NCBI GenBank assembly: GCA_002221725.1
Contig: NJFT01000010.1
Coordinates: 124,001-188,000, forward strand
Source of the DNA: Scedosporium boydii
Taxonomy: Eukaryota > Ascomycota > Sordariomycetes > Microascales > Microascaceae
Direction of reading: 5' to 3'
Length of the DNA: 64,000 nt
Shown: in pieces, positions 46,002 through 56,398 of the stretch
How the letters are laid out: every line of letters begins with the position of its first letter
How positions within the stretch are numbered: position 1 is the stretch's first letter
Made by a program: the position numbers and the translations under genes
The notes under the pieces: model-generated
Seen by the model: only the letters and a program-made list of their open reading frames with translations
Told to the model about the DNA's origin: nothing
The model's database searches: none

Positions 46002-46724
46002 ATGAGTAGAAAGAGTTACTTAGACTCGGACAAAGAGCGCTTGCCCGATGGCATGACGCGCATCGGCTACGATGCCGATACCCAAGTTTATTCGTATTAT
46101 GATGCTACAGATAATACGTATTGGAGAGGGGCTCCGGGGAGGCAGTACGGGACCCTCGTTCCAGCGCCGGATCTCGCTCCCACTCCCACTTACAGGTCAA
46201 GTTTCGAAGATCTTATGGTGGAGCGGGGTTACCGGGAAGTAAGTGAAGGTATATGGGCGCCCATCGGTCGCGGTTCCACTCCTACTCCCAGGTCAAGTTT
46301 CGAGGAACTCATGGCGGAACGGGGTTACCGGGAAATGATCAAAGGTGTATGGGTGCCCATCGACGAGGAGGGAATTGATCCTCCTAGCATTCAGCCTGGC
46401 CCACCACGAAGAGCTAGTTTAATGCACCGGGCAATTGCCAAATTGAAACCGATTAAGCGGCTGGCACGGTCAATTTCAGTAACTTCGACGCCGGCCCCTG
46501 GTGCCAAAGGCTTTCAAAAGCTGAGGGGTTGGAAGCTCGAGCTGGGCAGCAAAAAGGGGAAAGGGCCAGAGAAGGTACCCAATCGGCTCCGGGATTCGAT
46601 AATTGACCAGAGTCCCCTATTTGACAAAGATGAGGCCGAGGTACTGTTCAAGCCGCCAACCTCGTACGGCTCATCGGAGAAGGATCCCGAGCAAGGTGAA
46701 ACACATAGGGAGAAGAGAAATTGA
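46002..46724 (+). CDS. Fungal protein of unknown function with internal duplication
   Basis: Single exon, about 240 aa, starting at the ATG in ACAACCATGAG; the open frame extends upstream to 45765 but that part reads like untranslated leader. The first 60 residues (LPDGMTRIGYDADTQVYSYY, then TYWRGAPGRQYG) match a module seen at the N-terminus of many small uncharacterised ascomycete proteins, some labelled as carbohydrate-binding. A 30-residue unit is duplicated: RSSFEDLMVERGYREVSEGI and RSSFEELMAERGYREMIKGV, each followed by W-x-PI. The C-terminal half is basic and Ser/Lys-rich (LMHRAIAKLKPIKRLARSIS), ending in a charged tail. There is no signal peptide. I do not assign a function. Confidence 0.75.
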   Translation: MSRKSYLDSDKERLPDGMTRIGYDADTQVYSYYDATDNTYWRGAPGRQYGTLVPAPDLAPTPTYRSSFEDLMVERGYREVSEGIWAPIGRGSTPTPRSSFEELMAERGYREMIKGVWVPIDEEGIDPPSIQPGPPRRASLMHRAIAKLKPIKRLARSISVTSTPAPGAKGFQKLRGWKLELGSKKGKGPEKVPNRLRDSIIDQSPLFDKDEAEVLFKPPTSYGSSEKDPEQGETHREKRN

Positions 46725-46973
46725 TACCCGACAGCCTGTGGAAACGATGGATTGGAGGATGCACGAATAACGCATGGACAATGGAGGGGAGACGTTGACG
46801 GGTCGTGTACTGGTTACTGCTTCGAATTTTGCTCATCGTTCTAGTCCTTTTCTCTTTTCCTATGTCAAGTCGTTTATTGATGTTGAAAGAAAATTTAGAC
46901 AGTGCCTGCTTTCTCATGGGTGAACTATGGTGAAAGAAACCATATAATGATATGTATTGAGGACTCCCTCTTT

Positions 46974-48152
46974 TCAAGTTGACACTCTCCACACAAGTCT
47001 CTCCCCGCTTGGATCGCGTTTGCGAAGCAGATCCAAGGCATTTTGAGCGCGCTCTAGTAGTGTGTCCCCCTCGACAATCTTCTGTTTCAGAGGACGCACA
47101 ATTCCTTGCTCGAGAAGCGCAGGGACAATTTCCGGTTGAAGATGCTCCTTGAGAAATTCGTTCTACGCGATCATTTACAGGGTTAGTCCACGCTCCTAGT
47201 GCACCAGTGCTTTCAAAGGGGGTACTCGTACCTGCGCATAAAAGTGCGTGCGAACTCCACGTAAGACGACTCCCTCGGCCCACTTTCCCTCATGGCACTT
47301 TGTTACGTCGCCTTCATAAATGGGAGCTTCCGTGTCGGTCGCATCCCGAACAATGACAGGCAACAAGATGGCTACGCGGGTGCCAGTTTCAGCAACTCTA
47401 CGGATAGGCTCGATCGAATTCCACAAGGACCCAATGCAATCAAAGATGTAAGGAACGCGAGGCCTGCTTGCTTGGTCGCCGACACTGGCCAGAATCTTGT
47501 CTGTAATATCACTGTCCCTGTAGTCGAAAGTGGCCGCCGCCCCGAGATCTTTCAACCATGCATGGTGCCTTGAGCTTGCGACGGCCAGGATGTTCCGGTA
47601 GCCCCAGTGCTTCAGCACTTGCACGGCAAAAGTACCCACGCTGCCCGCCGCACCCCACACGAGGATGGGCGTGTCGGCATACTCAGGCTTCCAGCCCTCG
47701 AGGATAGGCCACGGAAGCGGAAGCCCCAAATCATGAGTCACGGAGTGGAAGACGGTGACCAGTGAGCTAGGCACCGTCGCTGCTTCCTGGAGGGAGATGT
47801 TGGGGGGAAGCTTGGACACGCGATATGTCGGCAGAGTGACGTATTCCTGCTGTCCTTTGTGGTGTGGTTCTTCGTGAGAGAAGCTGGCTACGCTGTCGCC
47901 GACCTTGAGCTGCGTGACTCCGGGTCCGGTCTCAACTACGACGCCAGCGACCGTATCACCGGGAATTTGGTTGGGGACGGTGCCGAGGGCCCCGTCAGCT
48001 TGGTGAAGGTCGAGCGGGGTTGAGCCGACCCAGTCGACTCGGACAAGAACTTCTCCAGAGGAGGGCCGCACGGTGGGGACGTCGATGAGGATTAAAGGTT
48101 TTCGGGGGCCGGGCATGGCGACGGCCTTGTGGGTTGAAGGGATTGTGGTCAT
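46974..48152 (-). CDS. Zinc-less MDR-family oxidoreductase (trans-enoyl reductase / quinone reductase-like)
   Basis: Exons 47232-48152 and 46974-47162 (69-nt intron) give about 369 aa starting MTTIPSTHKAVAMPGP. The GroES-like domain shows GEVLVRVDWVGSTPLDLHQ, IPGDTVAGVVVETGPGV and LKVGDSVASF. The nucleotide site is TPILVWGAAGSVGTFAVQVLKHWG. The catalytic and structural zinc cysteines of alcohol dehydrogenases are absent, as in the enoyl-reductase group that includes LovC and toxD-like proteins. These reduce activated C=C bonds with NADPH, either free-standing or in trans with polyketide synthases; no polyketide synthase is in this window. The C-terminal segment PALLEQGIVRPLKQKIVEG is typical of the fungal subgroup. 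Confidence 0.9.
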
Positions 48153-50045
48153 TTTGTTTGTGTTTGATGTCTTCAAGGATAGAATGAAGAGAAGGGTGAG
48201 ATTTGTCTGGGCTCTCTCAAGGTAGGGATTAACAAAGGCAGTCTGACATACTTCAAGACGAGGCTTCGGCTTGCTTTATATTGCGAAAGACAGTCGTATA
48301 TCTGATGATCGGAGTTAAGAAACATCATAACACCGGTCTTACTCGATCCTGTTGATTCCTGCTCATGTTGGATTAGTAAAATGCCTTTGGATTTGTAATG
48401 CACTTCATTGTCCGTTGCCATCATTCTCCAGGACAAAGACAATGAGGGTGCGTCATTGTGGCTCAACTTACGTCCCATTGTGCGATTGTAAACAGTGAAC
48501 ATCCAATTTCGAATGATGCATCCTGGGCCTCTCCTCCCTCGACGACGCATACTCTTACCACATATCCCCATGGGCCAATTATTGCTATATTGAGGACAGA
48601 AGTTGTCTGTTCCACCATTCTATATTTCCCGGATAATACGTGTGATGGTCCTAAATATTGTATTTGTTGACTCGCATAGAAACCCAGTCAGACTGTCAAA
48701 CCACAAGTAAAGCCATCCATCGGTCATTCGGGAGGAAATGTTGCGGGCCCGTCGAGGGATCGCCAGCAGCACAAGGAATGCCTTCGGGCTACCTTACTCG
48801 ACTCTGATTAGGTCTATGGTTCAAGACTTTATCTGAGCATGTTCCAGCCGCTTCACGGATGGGAACAGCTTGCGCGTTCTTCGTAGAAAAAAAAAAAAAG
48901 AAAAAGGAGGTAAGCGCCATTGCAATTATATCTGAAAGTCGAGATGGGGCGTGTCAGACTCAAGTTCCGCCCAGCACGAACAAAATCCCGAGCACATTAC
49001 GCGGGGGAGAGCCCTGCGTGTGCTTTTATTGCGCCTTGGGCCCCCTAACGTGGAATGCTGGGTTCATCTAGTGATGTGCTCTGATTTAGAAGTAGGACAC
49101 GGTTACGTGGTATTGGCCCATTATCGAGCCCGTTATGAGCGGCGGGAGTATAGAATCTGTCCTTCAATCATGTCCTGGATCCCAAATCCATATCCCTTAC
49201 ACTTTGTGCGGACAACGTCATCGAGTAAATCGAATGACATTGTTCCGAGCCAAAGAGTTCGAAGAAGGGAAACCGCCAATCGGCATCTCATCATTTGTTC
49301 GTAGGCAACACAGGTCGTTTCAGCGTCTCCTGCGGGGCCCTCTCGGCAGTGCTGGTGGTTTTTGACGGTCAAATGGTCTATCGTCGCCGTAGGCACCCTC
49401 GAATGTATTTGGCTTATGTTTGCTGGCATTAATCGGAGAAGTAAAGGGATGGTGCTAGATCAATATCCAAAGGCATTCTATTTAGCGAGCAGGCGATAAC
49501 GTAGAATCTAATAATACAGACAGTCTTACGTTCAGTTCAGCCTAAACGGAAGGTTTCTCAGTCTCGAAGTCCTTCGTTAGTAGCACTTTCTACCAATGAG
49601 AGCAAGAATGAGGTGGAAAAATAACCTTAGATCTCCTCCGGCATCAACTTCGGGGTTAATGCCCACATCTTCGAGCTGTAAAGGGCTACGCCTGGTTAAG
49701 TCGAGGCTGGCTCGCATCAGTCCTCCATCAAGAGTGTACTACAGGAACCTCTTTCTGATGTGGGGAAACCCTGTTTGACAGCAGTGATTGTACTGTGCTT
49801 TGACGGTTTTGAGACAACCGTTGGGGTCAACTGCGTGTTACGCGTGCCTGCCGAGGCCTCGTGTTATTGATTAGTATTACTATCAATCTGGTCAGCGGAA
49901 CCGAGGTGCTAAGATTCTCGACCAATATTCTGTTGAGACTGTTGAGGCGGTTGGGACAAGGCGGATATGAAGCAGACAAGTTTAAAACGAACGGACAAAC
50001 CCGTTCGAGAAGAACATCGGTTCATTGTAAGTTGCAGAAGCGAAA
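48153..50045. other. Large gene-poor interval, 1.9 kb
   Basis: It contains the promoters of the MDR oxidoreductase and of the MpaB-like pseudogene. An A-rich run lies at about 48886-48907. Several short frames on both strands show no recognisable domain. It could hold further eroded coding sequence, but nothing can be supported by eye. Confidence 0.4.
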
Positions 50046-51507
50046 ATGAGCGCGGCAATGACGAGATTCGGAACTTGGAATTTCCTGCCACTCACAGCCC
50101 TCGCCACTCTCGTGGTGTACATGGCAATGGTGCGGTTTCTTCGTTACCGCCGCAAGACCGCGATTGAAGCCCCGTACGTGAGTGGCAAGACGTCCTTGTC
50201 CGAGATGACGACGGAGGAAGCACACAATATCATTTCTCAGCTGCAGGGGTTGGAGTTTCCGTCCGCATTCGGCAAAGCCCGAAAAATAGCCCTGCTGAAG
50301 GTGAGGGCCCGCTTTCTATATTTGGCAGTTCACTTTTGACCCTTGGAGACTAAACAACTTCTGGGGCAGGCTGGTGACATTCCGACGATGTCGAAGCTGT
50401 TCGCCGTTACTGGCCAAAATAATGGGCGTAATGGGGGAAAACGGGCCATCGATACTGAGATTCTACTCCGGGAATCGCAGTCCCAACCCAGAGACTCCGA
50501 TCGTTATGCCATGGCCGTTGCACGAATGAATTACCTGTAAGTGTTGCAGATCGGCTAAGATGAGCCCATGACAATGACGGGAGTAACCGAACCAAACAAC
50601 AGTCATGCTCGCTATCGCCGTGCTATCCAGATTTGCTGCACACACTCGATGACGGACTCGTTGAAATATTCAAGGTTGTTCGTCGAGGAGAATGGAGAGC
50701 ATTAACCGACGTGGAAAAGTGCGCCATCGGCCTCTTCCACAAGAATCTGGGGGAGGATATGGACATCCCTTTCGATGATCTCCCTTCTGCTAAGGGAGGT
50801 TGGAAAGAACGGTCTGGAATTTGCCGAAGAGCTTGAGGCTTGGACGCACAGATACGAGGAACAGGTTGCTAGACCGACCGGCACCAACGACCAGTATGTT
50901 TGAGTTTATGTCGACTCTGCCTTCTCGCGAATGCCGGCATTTGTTGGGAAGACCATGAGGAAGGTCTTGGGTGAGAGTTTGGACGATATCATGAGGGAAA
51001 GTCTTTGGTGAGTTTCCTTGCACAGGGTGGTGAATTGGATTGGTGGCCTTTCCACCGACCGTGCAATGGAAAGCTAACGATATAAAATTTTCCCGTAGTA
51101 TTGAGGCCCCCGGATTCTTTCTCTCCTCGATTATTGCACTCTTTCGCAATATCCGAGTCCTATACCTGCGACACCTCACTTTGCCGCCCACTCGTCCCGT
51201 GAAGCTCGTCGACGAGGACCCCAACCCAGGAACACGATATTACAATTTCCAGCAGGTGGCATTCCAGCCATGGTATGTAAAGCCAACTTTCTGGTCGATC
51301 TGGGGCCCTGCCGCCATATTGATAAGACTCCTCGGTGGATGGGTCCCAGGTTGACGTGGGGATAGATATGAACCACAGGGGTATGACTTGATGACGATTG
51401 GACCTGAGCCACAAAGGGGCCAGGGACTGGAGGGGATGATTGCTACCGTAGAAAGTATCAAGGCGAAGGGGGTGGCCACATGTCCGTTTTCGCAACTTGG
51501 AAATTGA
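50046..51507 (+). pseudogene. Decayed MpaB-like oxygenase (rubber oxygenase catalytic domain family)
   Basis: The N-terminus MSAAMTRFGTWNFLPLTALA forms a membrane anchor, then KIALLKAGDIPTMSKLFAVT and AVARMNYLHARYRR match the ER-bound oxygenase MpaB family once introns 50301-50369 and 50537-50602 are removed. Then the gene fails: sequence jumps frame near 50625 (resuming as LLHTLDDGLVEIFKVV), jumps again near 50800 (resuming as NGLEFAEELEAWTHRYEEQV), meets a TGA at 50901-50903, and another TGA at 51352-51354. Clear family sequence still follows each lesion: VYVDSAFSRMPAFVGKTMRK, an intron at 51008-51098, IEAPGFFLSSIIALFRNIRV, FQPWYVKPTFWSIWGP, and a tail to 51507. MpaB cleaves a prenyl chain in mycophenolic acid biosynthesis; related enzymes are widespread. 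Four lesions make function very unlikely. Confidence 0.8.
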
Positions 51508-51859
51508 GAGAGAGGGACTGCTAGTTCTGGAACCTCCTGATGTTGAAAATGGAAATCCAAGGAACGTCCTGTGAGACGTCTCACGTATCTCAGCTCTTTG
51601 TGCCCATCGTTTGTGTGCGTAAAGGTCATTTCAGCAAGCACTTCGTGAAGCCGAGCGAGTGTTTAGCCCGTGGTCTTGTGGGAAATAGTCCAGAGTATAT
51701 CGAAGAAACCGGAACTTTGCCCAAATGTGAGTTCGAGATCGAAGGAGTATTAGTATCCCTAAGACCCCCCAGACCTTGACGGACCATAAAACAGCTCAGA
51801 AAAAAATGGTTACACTGTAAGATCCCGACTCATGATCTCCTCCAGAAGCATCATAAACG
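51508..51859. other. Convergent 3' intergenic region
   Basis: This separates the MpaB-like remnant and the amidohydrolase. No gene is recognised. Confidence 0.35.
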
Positions 51860-52801
51860 TTACAAGTTTGGCTTTGATCCCGGAGCCTTCCAGTCCGGTA
51901 ATTTAAGAACCCGCTTGGCATTACCCCCCATGAAATCATCCAACACCTCAGCCCGCAGGGTTCCCGACTTGCCACTCCCATGCGTTTTGTACATATTGTC
52001 AACGCAAGCCTTCCATGTCAACTGGGGGAAATTAGTTCCGAACATGACCTTTTTTCGACCTGTTGTATTGGCGAATTGGATAAAGGCGGGGTCGTAGTAT
52101 TTGGGCGACCATGCGCTTGTGTCGATATAAACGTTGGCATGTTTCCATGCAACGGCTACTGTCTCCGCGGCCCAAGGATAGCCGAGGTGACCGCAGATAA
52201 TCTTCAGGTCGGGAAATTTGAGCGCAATTTCGTCGATGTATGGAATTGGTCTCCCCACCTCGCTTGGGCAGAGGGGTCCTGTGTGGCCGACTTGCGTGCA
52301 AAAAGGAACGTCCAGCTCAATACACTTGACGAATAGAGGCCAGTAATGGGCATCTGTTGGCGGGAGGTTCCAGAGCCACGGCACGACCCTTAGGCCCTTA
52401 AAGCCTTCTTTTCTCACATAATGGTCCAGTTCCTTAACAGCGGCGACTGGATCATGGAGGTTCACTGACACAAGGCCGAAGATTCGATTAGGAAAAGCTC
52501 GGGTGTACTCTGCAACGTCTTCGTTGGAAACGATTGTAGACCCGGGTCTGTTCCACGCTGCAAGGCATATCTGGGAGACTCCGGCTTCATCCATCAGGGC
52601 AACTACCTCCTCAGGCGACAGTTTCCTGGCTAGCTTGGGGTCTGAGTGGCTTTGTTCGAATAAACGTTGGACCTCTGGAATTATTGCCTAATTAAAGAAA
52701 GATGTCAATAGCGTCCCGGATATTTGCAGGGGCGATGGATGACCTACGTGCGAAGGGTTCGCCCAGACATCGACAATCAGAGGGAAATGTTTGTTGGCCA
52801 T
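51860..52801 (-). CDS. Amidohydrolase-2 family protein with altered metal ligands
   Basis: Exons 52748-52801 and 51860-52687 (60-nt intron) encode about 293 aa beginning MANKHFPLIVDVWANPSH. The TIM-barrel pattern of the ACMSD/gamma-resorcylate decarboxylase superfamily is recognisable: EEVVALMDEAGVSQICLAAW, FPNRIFGLVSVNLHDP, GLRVVPWLWNLPPTDAHYWP, FCTQVGHTGPLCPSE, LKIICGHLGYPW, VYIDTSAWSPKYYD and KKVMFGTNFPQLTW. The usual HxH at strand 1 is DVWAN here, and the strand-8 Asp (GTD) is Asn; the two later His residues remain. A bacterial and fungal subgroup shows similar changes, so this may be an ancient variant rather than decay. Family reactions include decarboxylation or hydrolysis of aromatic-derived acids; the reaction here is unknown. 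Confidence 0.85.
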
Positions 52802-54153
52802 TGTAGAAGGATAGAGGGAGGTCCGTCTGCGTGAATCAAGTGATGAAAATAATTGGCAAATGGAGTCGAGTAGTTCGTGTTGTTTTCAGTGTCGTTAAGA
52901 TTTCAGGAGTGGAAGTTGAAGTTGTCTATAATATGCGAGGTGCACCAACAGAGACGCCTTCGATCATGTGTGGATGAGTTCATATTAAGATTGTTAAGTC
53001 CGCTGCCTCGGCACGGCTCTCATCGGGGATGGCTTGCTTACTCCAGCTCAGGCCACAATTGGGAGAACCTCCCCAGACTACCCCGCGTTTCATCGGTGAG
53101 CAGCGTGGGACCGCCGATGTTGCTTATTTCGCCTGCCATGGATTGAAGTTTTCTGCCTTGGAAACTGCTCTTTTCTGTTACGATGCTAAATATGCTAGGA
53201 AATTAGTAGGCTTCGCGTTTCATGCGATAACGACGAGACCTTGTTAAGCTTCTTTGATTATTACTAGCTCTGCTTATCAAGTTATAAAGCTAAACGTAAG
53301 ACGTTGTCTACTGTGCAGCTTGACGGCAGTCTCGCCATTACCCCAACCAAGAACGTCGTATTCCCGGTTCCAACGGAAACTTGGTCAGCTTTTTTTCCTG
53401 GCGGAGTCTCCAGGTACCTCTTAACGTTCAGGGTAGGAGTTAGTAGCGCAGGGGACCCTCAACTATCCCTTGAATTCACCTCGGTCCCCTTCTAAGATAA
53501 ATAGCTCTCTTCTCGCGGATCAGAAGCGACCAGAAGCATAAAGCTCAGAAAACTCAAAAAGAAGAAGCAAGAAAAAGAAAAAAGTAAAAAAGACATACAA
53601 CACCGGGGATTCGCTGGTCGTCACCGACCCAACTACTAGTCCGGCGCTTCGCAGCTTGTGTATAGGGGAGCGGACGGGACCCTCAATATTCTGCGAGCTA
53701 TGGTCGTATGTGCTGGTTTGAGCTGTTTAACTCACTTATAAGGGGAAGAGAAAACAGTTGGTAAGATCAACTACGTCGTAATGATGTTAAAAGTTCGGAT
53801 GTGATGTAGTCGCTATGGTTGAAAACGAGAGCGGGGACGAGAATGGGCATATAATCGTAAGAGAAGTTGCGAGTTCCGCCCACTTTAACCCCCGGAGCTT
53901 CATCACGATCCGTAGCTGCAATGACTGGTGCGGAGGAGCCGCGTCGTGAATGCGACTGTGGATGCATTCCGCAAATTCCTGAGGTTGATTCACCAAATGG
54001 CTTGAAACTGCGGCGCTGCCGACCTCGGGTAGAGCCGATGATAACAATTCATTGTCTTCATCACTTGGTTCCTAGTAATCTCCTCCTCGTAGTGTTATGG
54101 TAACAGTCATTGACTCTCTACCTCATGCGAACCTTTCACAAAGCCATGACACC
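52802..54153. other. Intergenic region, 1.35 kb
   Basis: This is the promoter side of the amidohydrolase and the 3' side of the aminotransferase-like gene. An A/G-rich patch lies at about 53540-53590. Frames at 52877-53146 and 53867-54103 resemble nothing. Confidence 0.35.
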
Positions 54154-55798
54154 CTACCCATCCGTGTACTGCTCCAACAGAGCCCTGTGGAACTTTACCA
54201 CGGCCTCCACCCAATCCTCCTCGCCATCCAAAAATGAAATTCGGAACCAAATCTTACCATCTCGCAGCCCATTCCCCATGCCGAATCCCCCTCCCGGGAC
54301 GACGCACACGCCGGTAGACTCGAGCAACTTCTTGCAGTACCACACATCCGGAGCCTCATCCACTTCCTGCGCCGCCTTGACAGCACCTGCTGGTAGCTCG
54401 ACACGCGGAAAATGGTAGATTGCGCCTTGGGCCTGAGCGCGGTAGACCCCGGGCATTTCGCCAAAGGCCTTATCTAGTAGATTTGCCCGCCGTTGAAAGC
54501 GAGAAAATATGCCGTCGCGCTCGGTCTTGTACTGTTCATATGACACTTGGCCCGGCCGGGGCGTATCGACCATGAGATCGACGAGAATCTGGCCAGCCGT
54601 AGCCGGTTGTAGAGTGTAGGTGATGAGCTTGCGAATTTGCTCGTGGATCTCCGGGGGAAAGCCCATGGCCTCAAGGTAGCCACCCCGCTGACCTCCCTCG
54701 CCGACCATGCCCTTAGATACGGAGTGGAGGGAGATGAGCTGCAGGGTTGTGTAGCGCGGATCATTTGCAGCCCGCTGTTCCTGGAGCCGGCGGATGATCT
54801 TCTTGCAGCTGACGAATTCGTTGCCGGAAAAGATGTTCTCCTGGTACACTTCGTCCGCGAGGAGCAAGAGCTTCTCCTCAGCTGCAAGCTCAACAAGGGC
54901 TTTGAGGTCATCCTGGGTGCTCACCGCGCCAGTGGGATTGCTCGGATTGATGATGACGATGCACATCGCCTTGACGTAGCGATCACGCGCCTCTCTGATA
55001 ATTCGGGAGATTTCTTCCTTTTCTGGAACTCTCCACTGGTTGTCTTCCTTCAAGTGGTAATAGAGCGGTTCGATGTCGAGGGTGACCAGGAGGGCGCGGT
55101 AGACGGGGTAGAATGGTACGGGAAGCAAAGACGCCAACTTTCTTTCCGCTCTGGCGCATGTGGTTTCCGCTGAGCAAAGTCATGGAGACTAGCATTCCCT
55201 GGAACGCGCCGAAGACGAGGAAAATATCCTCGGACAAAGACGGAAAACCGTCTCTTTTGCCGATGTAATTCGCAACCGACTCGCGGACATGCTGAAACCC
55301 GTGGTTACTACTATAGGCCCCAACCGAGCCCGTCTCCTTCAAGAGTGCCCTCGCCCTCTCGACGGCATCGCTTGAAAACACGCTACTAAGACCCCCAGCA
55401 TCGGCGTGCTCGAGTAGCTCGGGGTACTGCTTCAGCGCGAGCACCTGGCGAAAGAAAGTGAGGGGTTTCTGTCCGCAGCCCTGGGGGTTGCCCAAGTTGA
55501 GCGATACGATGCGCTGGAAGGGCCAGTGGTGGTCATCCCCACGGGTGAGGTCGGCTAGCTCGGCGAGTTGGCCCCTAATGGCGTAATCGGCGTGGAGAAT
55601 GCCTGGGTTGATGGTGTCGAGGTTTAGTGGGCCGAGTCCGGCGCCTCTGCTTTGGAATGTGTCGTGAGAGCAGGCATGATTTCTCCGGGTTTCTTGGTTT
55701 GAGAGGAATGCCTGAGAGTTGATCGAGTTACGGAGAGAAAGAAGCGAATTGGTCTTTTCCCCTTCTCTCTCTCTTCTTTCTGAACCTATGTTCGCCAT
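54154..55798 (-). pseudogene. Alanine-aminotransferase-like PLP enzyme with two frame disruptions
   Basis: Family sequence is nearly complete: FQSRGAGLGPLNLDTINPGI, RIVSLNLGNPQGCGQKPLTF, TGSVGAYSSNHGFQHVRESV, VPFYPVYRALLVTLDIEPLY, IVIINPSNPTGAVSTQDDL, LLADEVYQENIFSGNEFVS and the PLP lysine in LHSVSKGMVGEGGQRGGY. However, the natural start MPALTT at 55677 is in a different frame from FQSRG only a few codons later, and near 55127-55129 the frame must shift again to enter LLPVPFYP. The first and last parts share one frame, the middle 540 bases use another. The upstream ATG at 55798 opens the middle frame but adds unrelated residues. Either two small indels inactivated the gene or the assembly has two errors. 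The intact enzyme would transfer amino groups between an amino acid and 2-oxoglutarate. Confidence 0.7.
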
Positions 55799-56398
55799 AC
55801 CGATCTTCCAAATCTCCGCGTGCGCTGGTAAAATAGGCTGAGGGGAAGAAAAAAGTAGACAAAGGTTCCCCTCTCCCCATCGGCAGACTGAAAACCAGGG
55901 TTACACAAGAGACTAGAAAGTGCGACGGTCTAGTGGGGTGCCACATAATATTCAGAGCTTTCTTTCCCCCCTTGATTTTTGTTGTTTGAGGCAAGGAATG
56001 CACTGGACCCAACAACGTTGAAGGGACTCGATATTGGGCATTCCCGACCGACCCCCAGTGCTTTCTGTCCTCCTCTTTCTGCCACGCAAACTGCTCTGAC
56101 CTTCAAATATTGATGGCCCTGTCATTCCAGGCATTTCTTTCGTTGCTCTACCTCACCTCTTTCGTCTTAACGAGTTTGAAAAGGAATGGAGAAGTGAAGA
56201 GGTTATGTATTGCGACCTCCCAAGGAGAAGCGAAGAAGAAGAGGAAGATAAAGGGACATTCTCAAGCTTGGCCAGCCACCAGCAATTCGTTCAAATCCCA
56301 TTGCTCCCAACATTTCTGGAGTAGAAGATCCGTTTATTGATTGGAAAATACTATCTCACCCCATCCATATTGCAACTCAGGTCTGTGTGCGCGGCCTC
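55799..56398. promoter_or_regulatory. Divergent intergenic region
   Basis: This is the shared upstream region of the aminotransferase-like gene (minus) and the SDR (plus). No gene or clear motif is seen; short frames lack family features. Confidence 0.35.
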
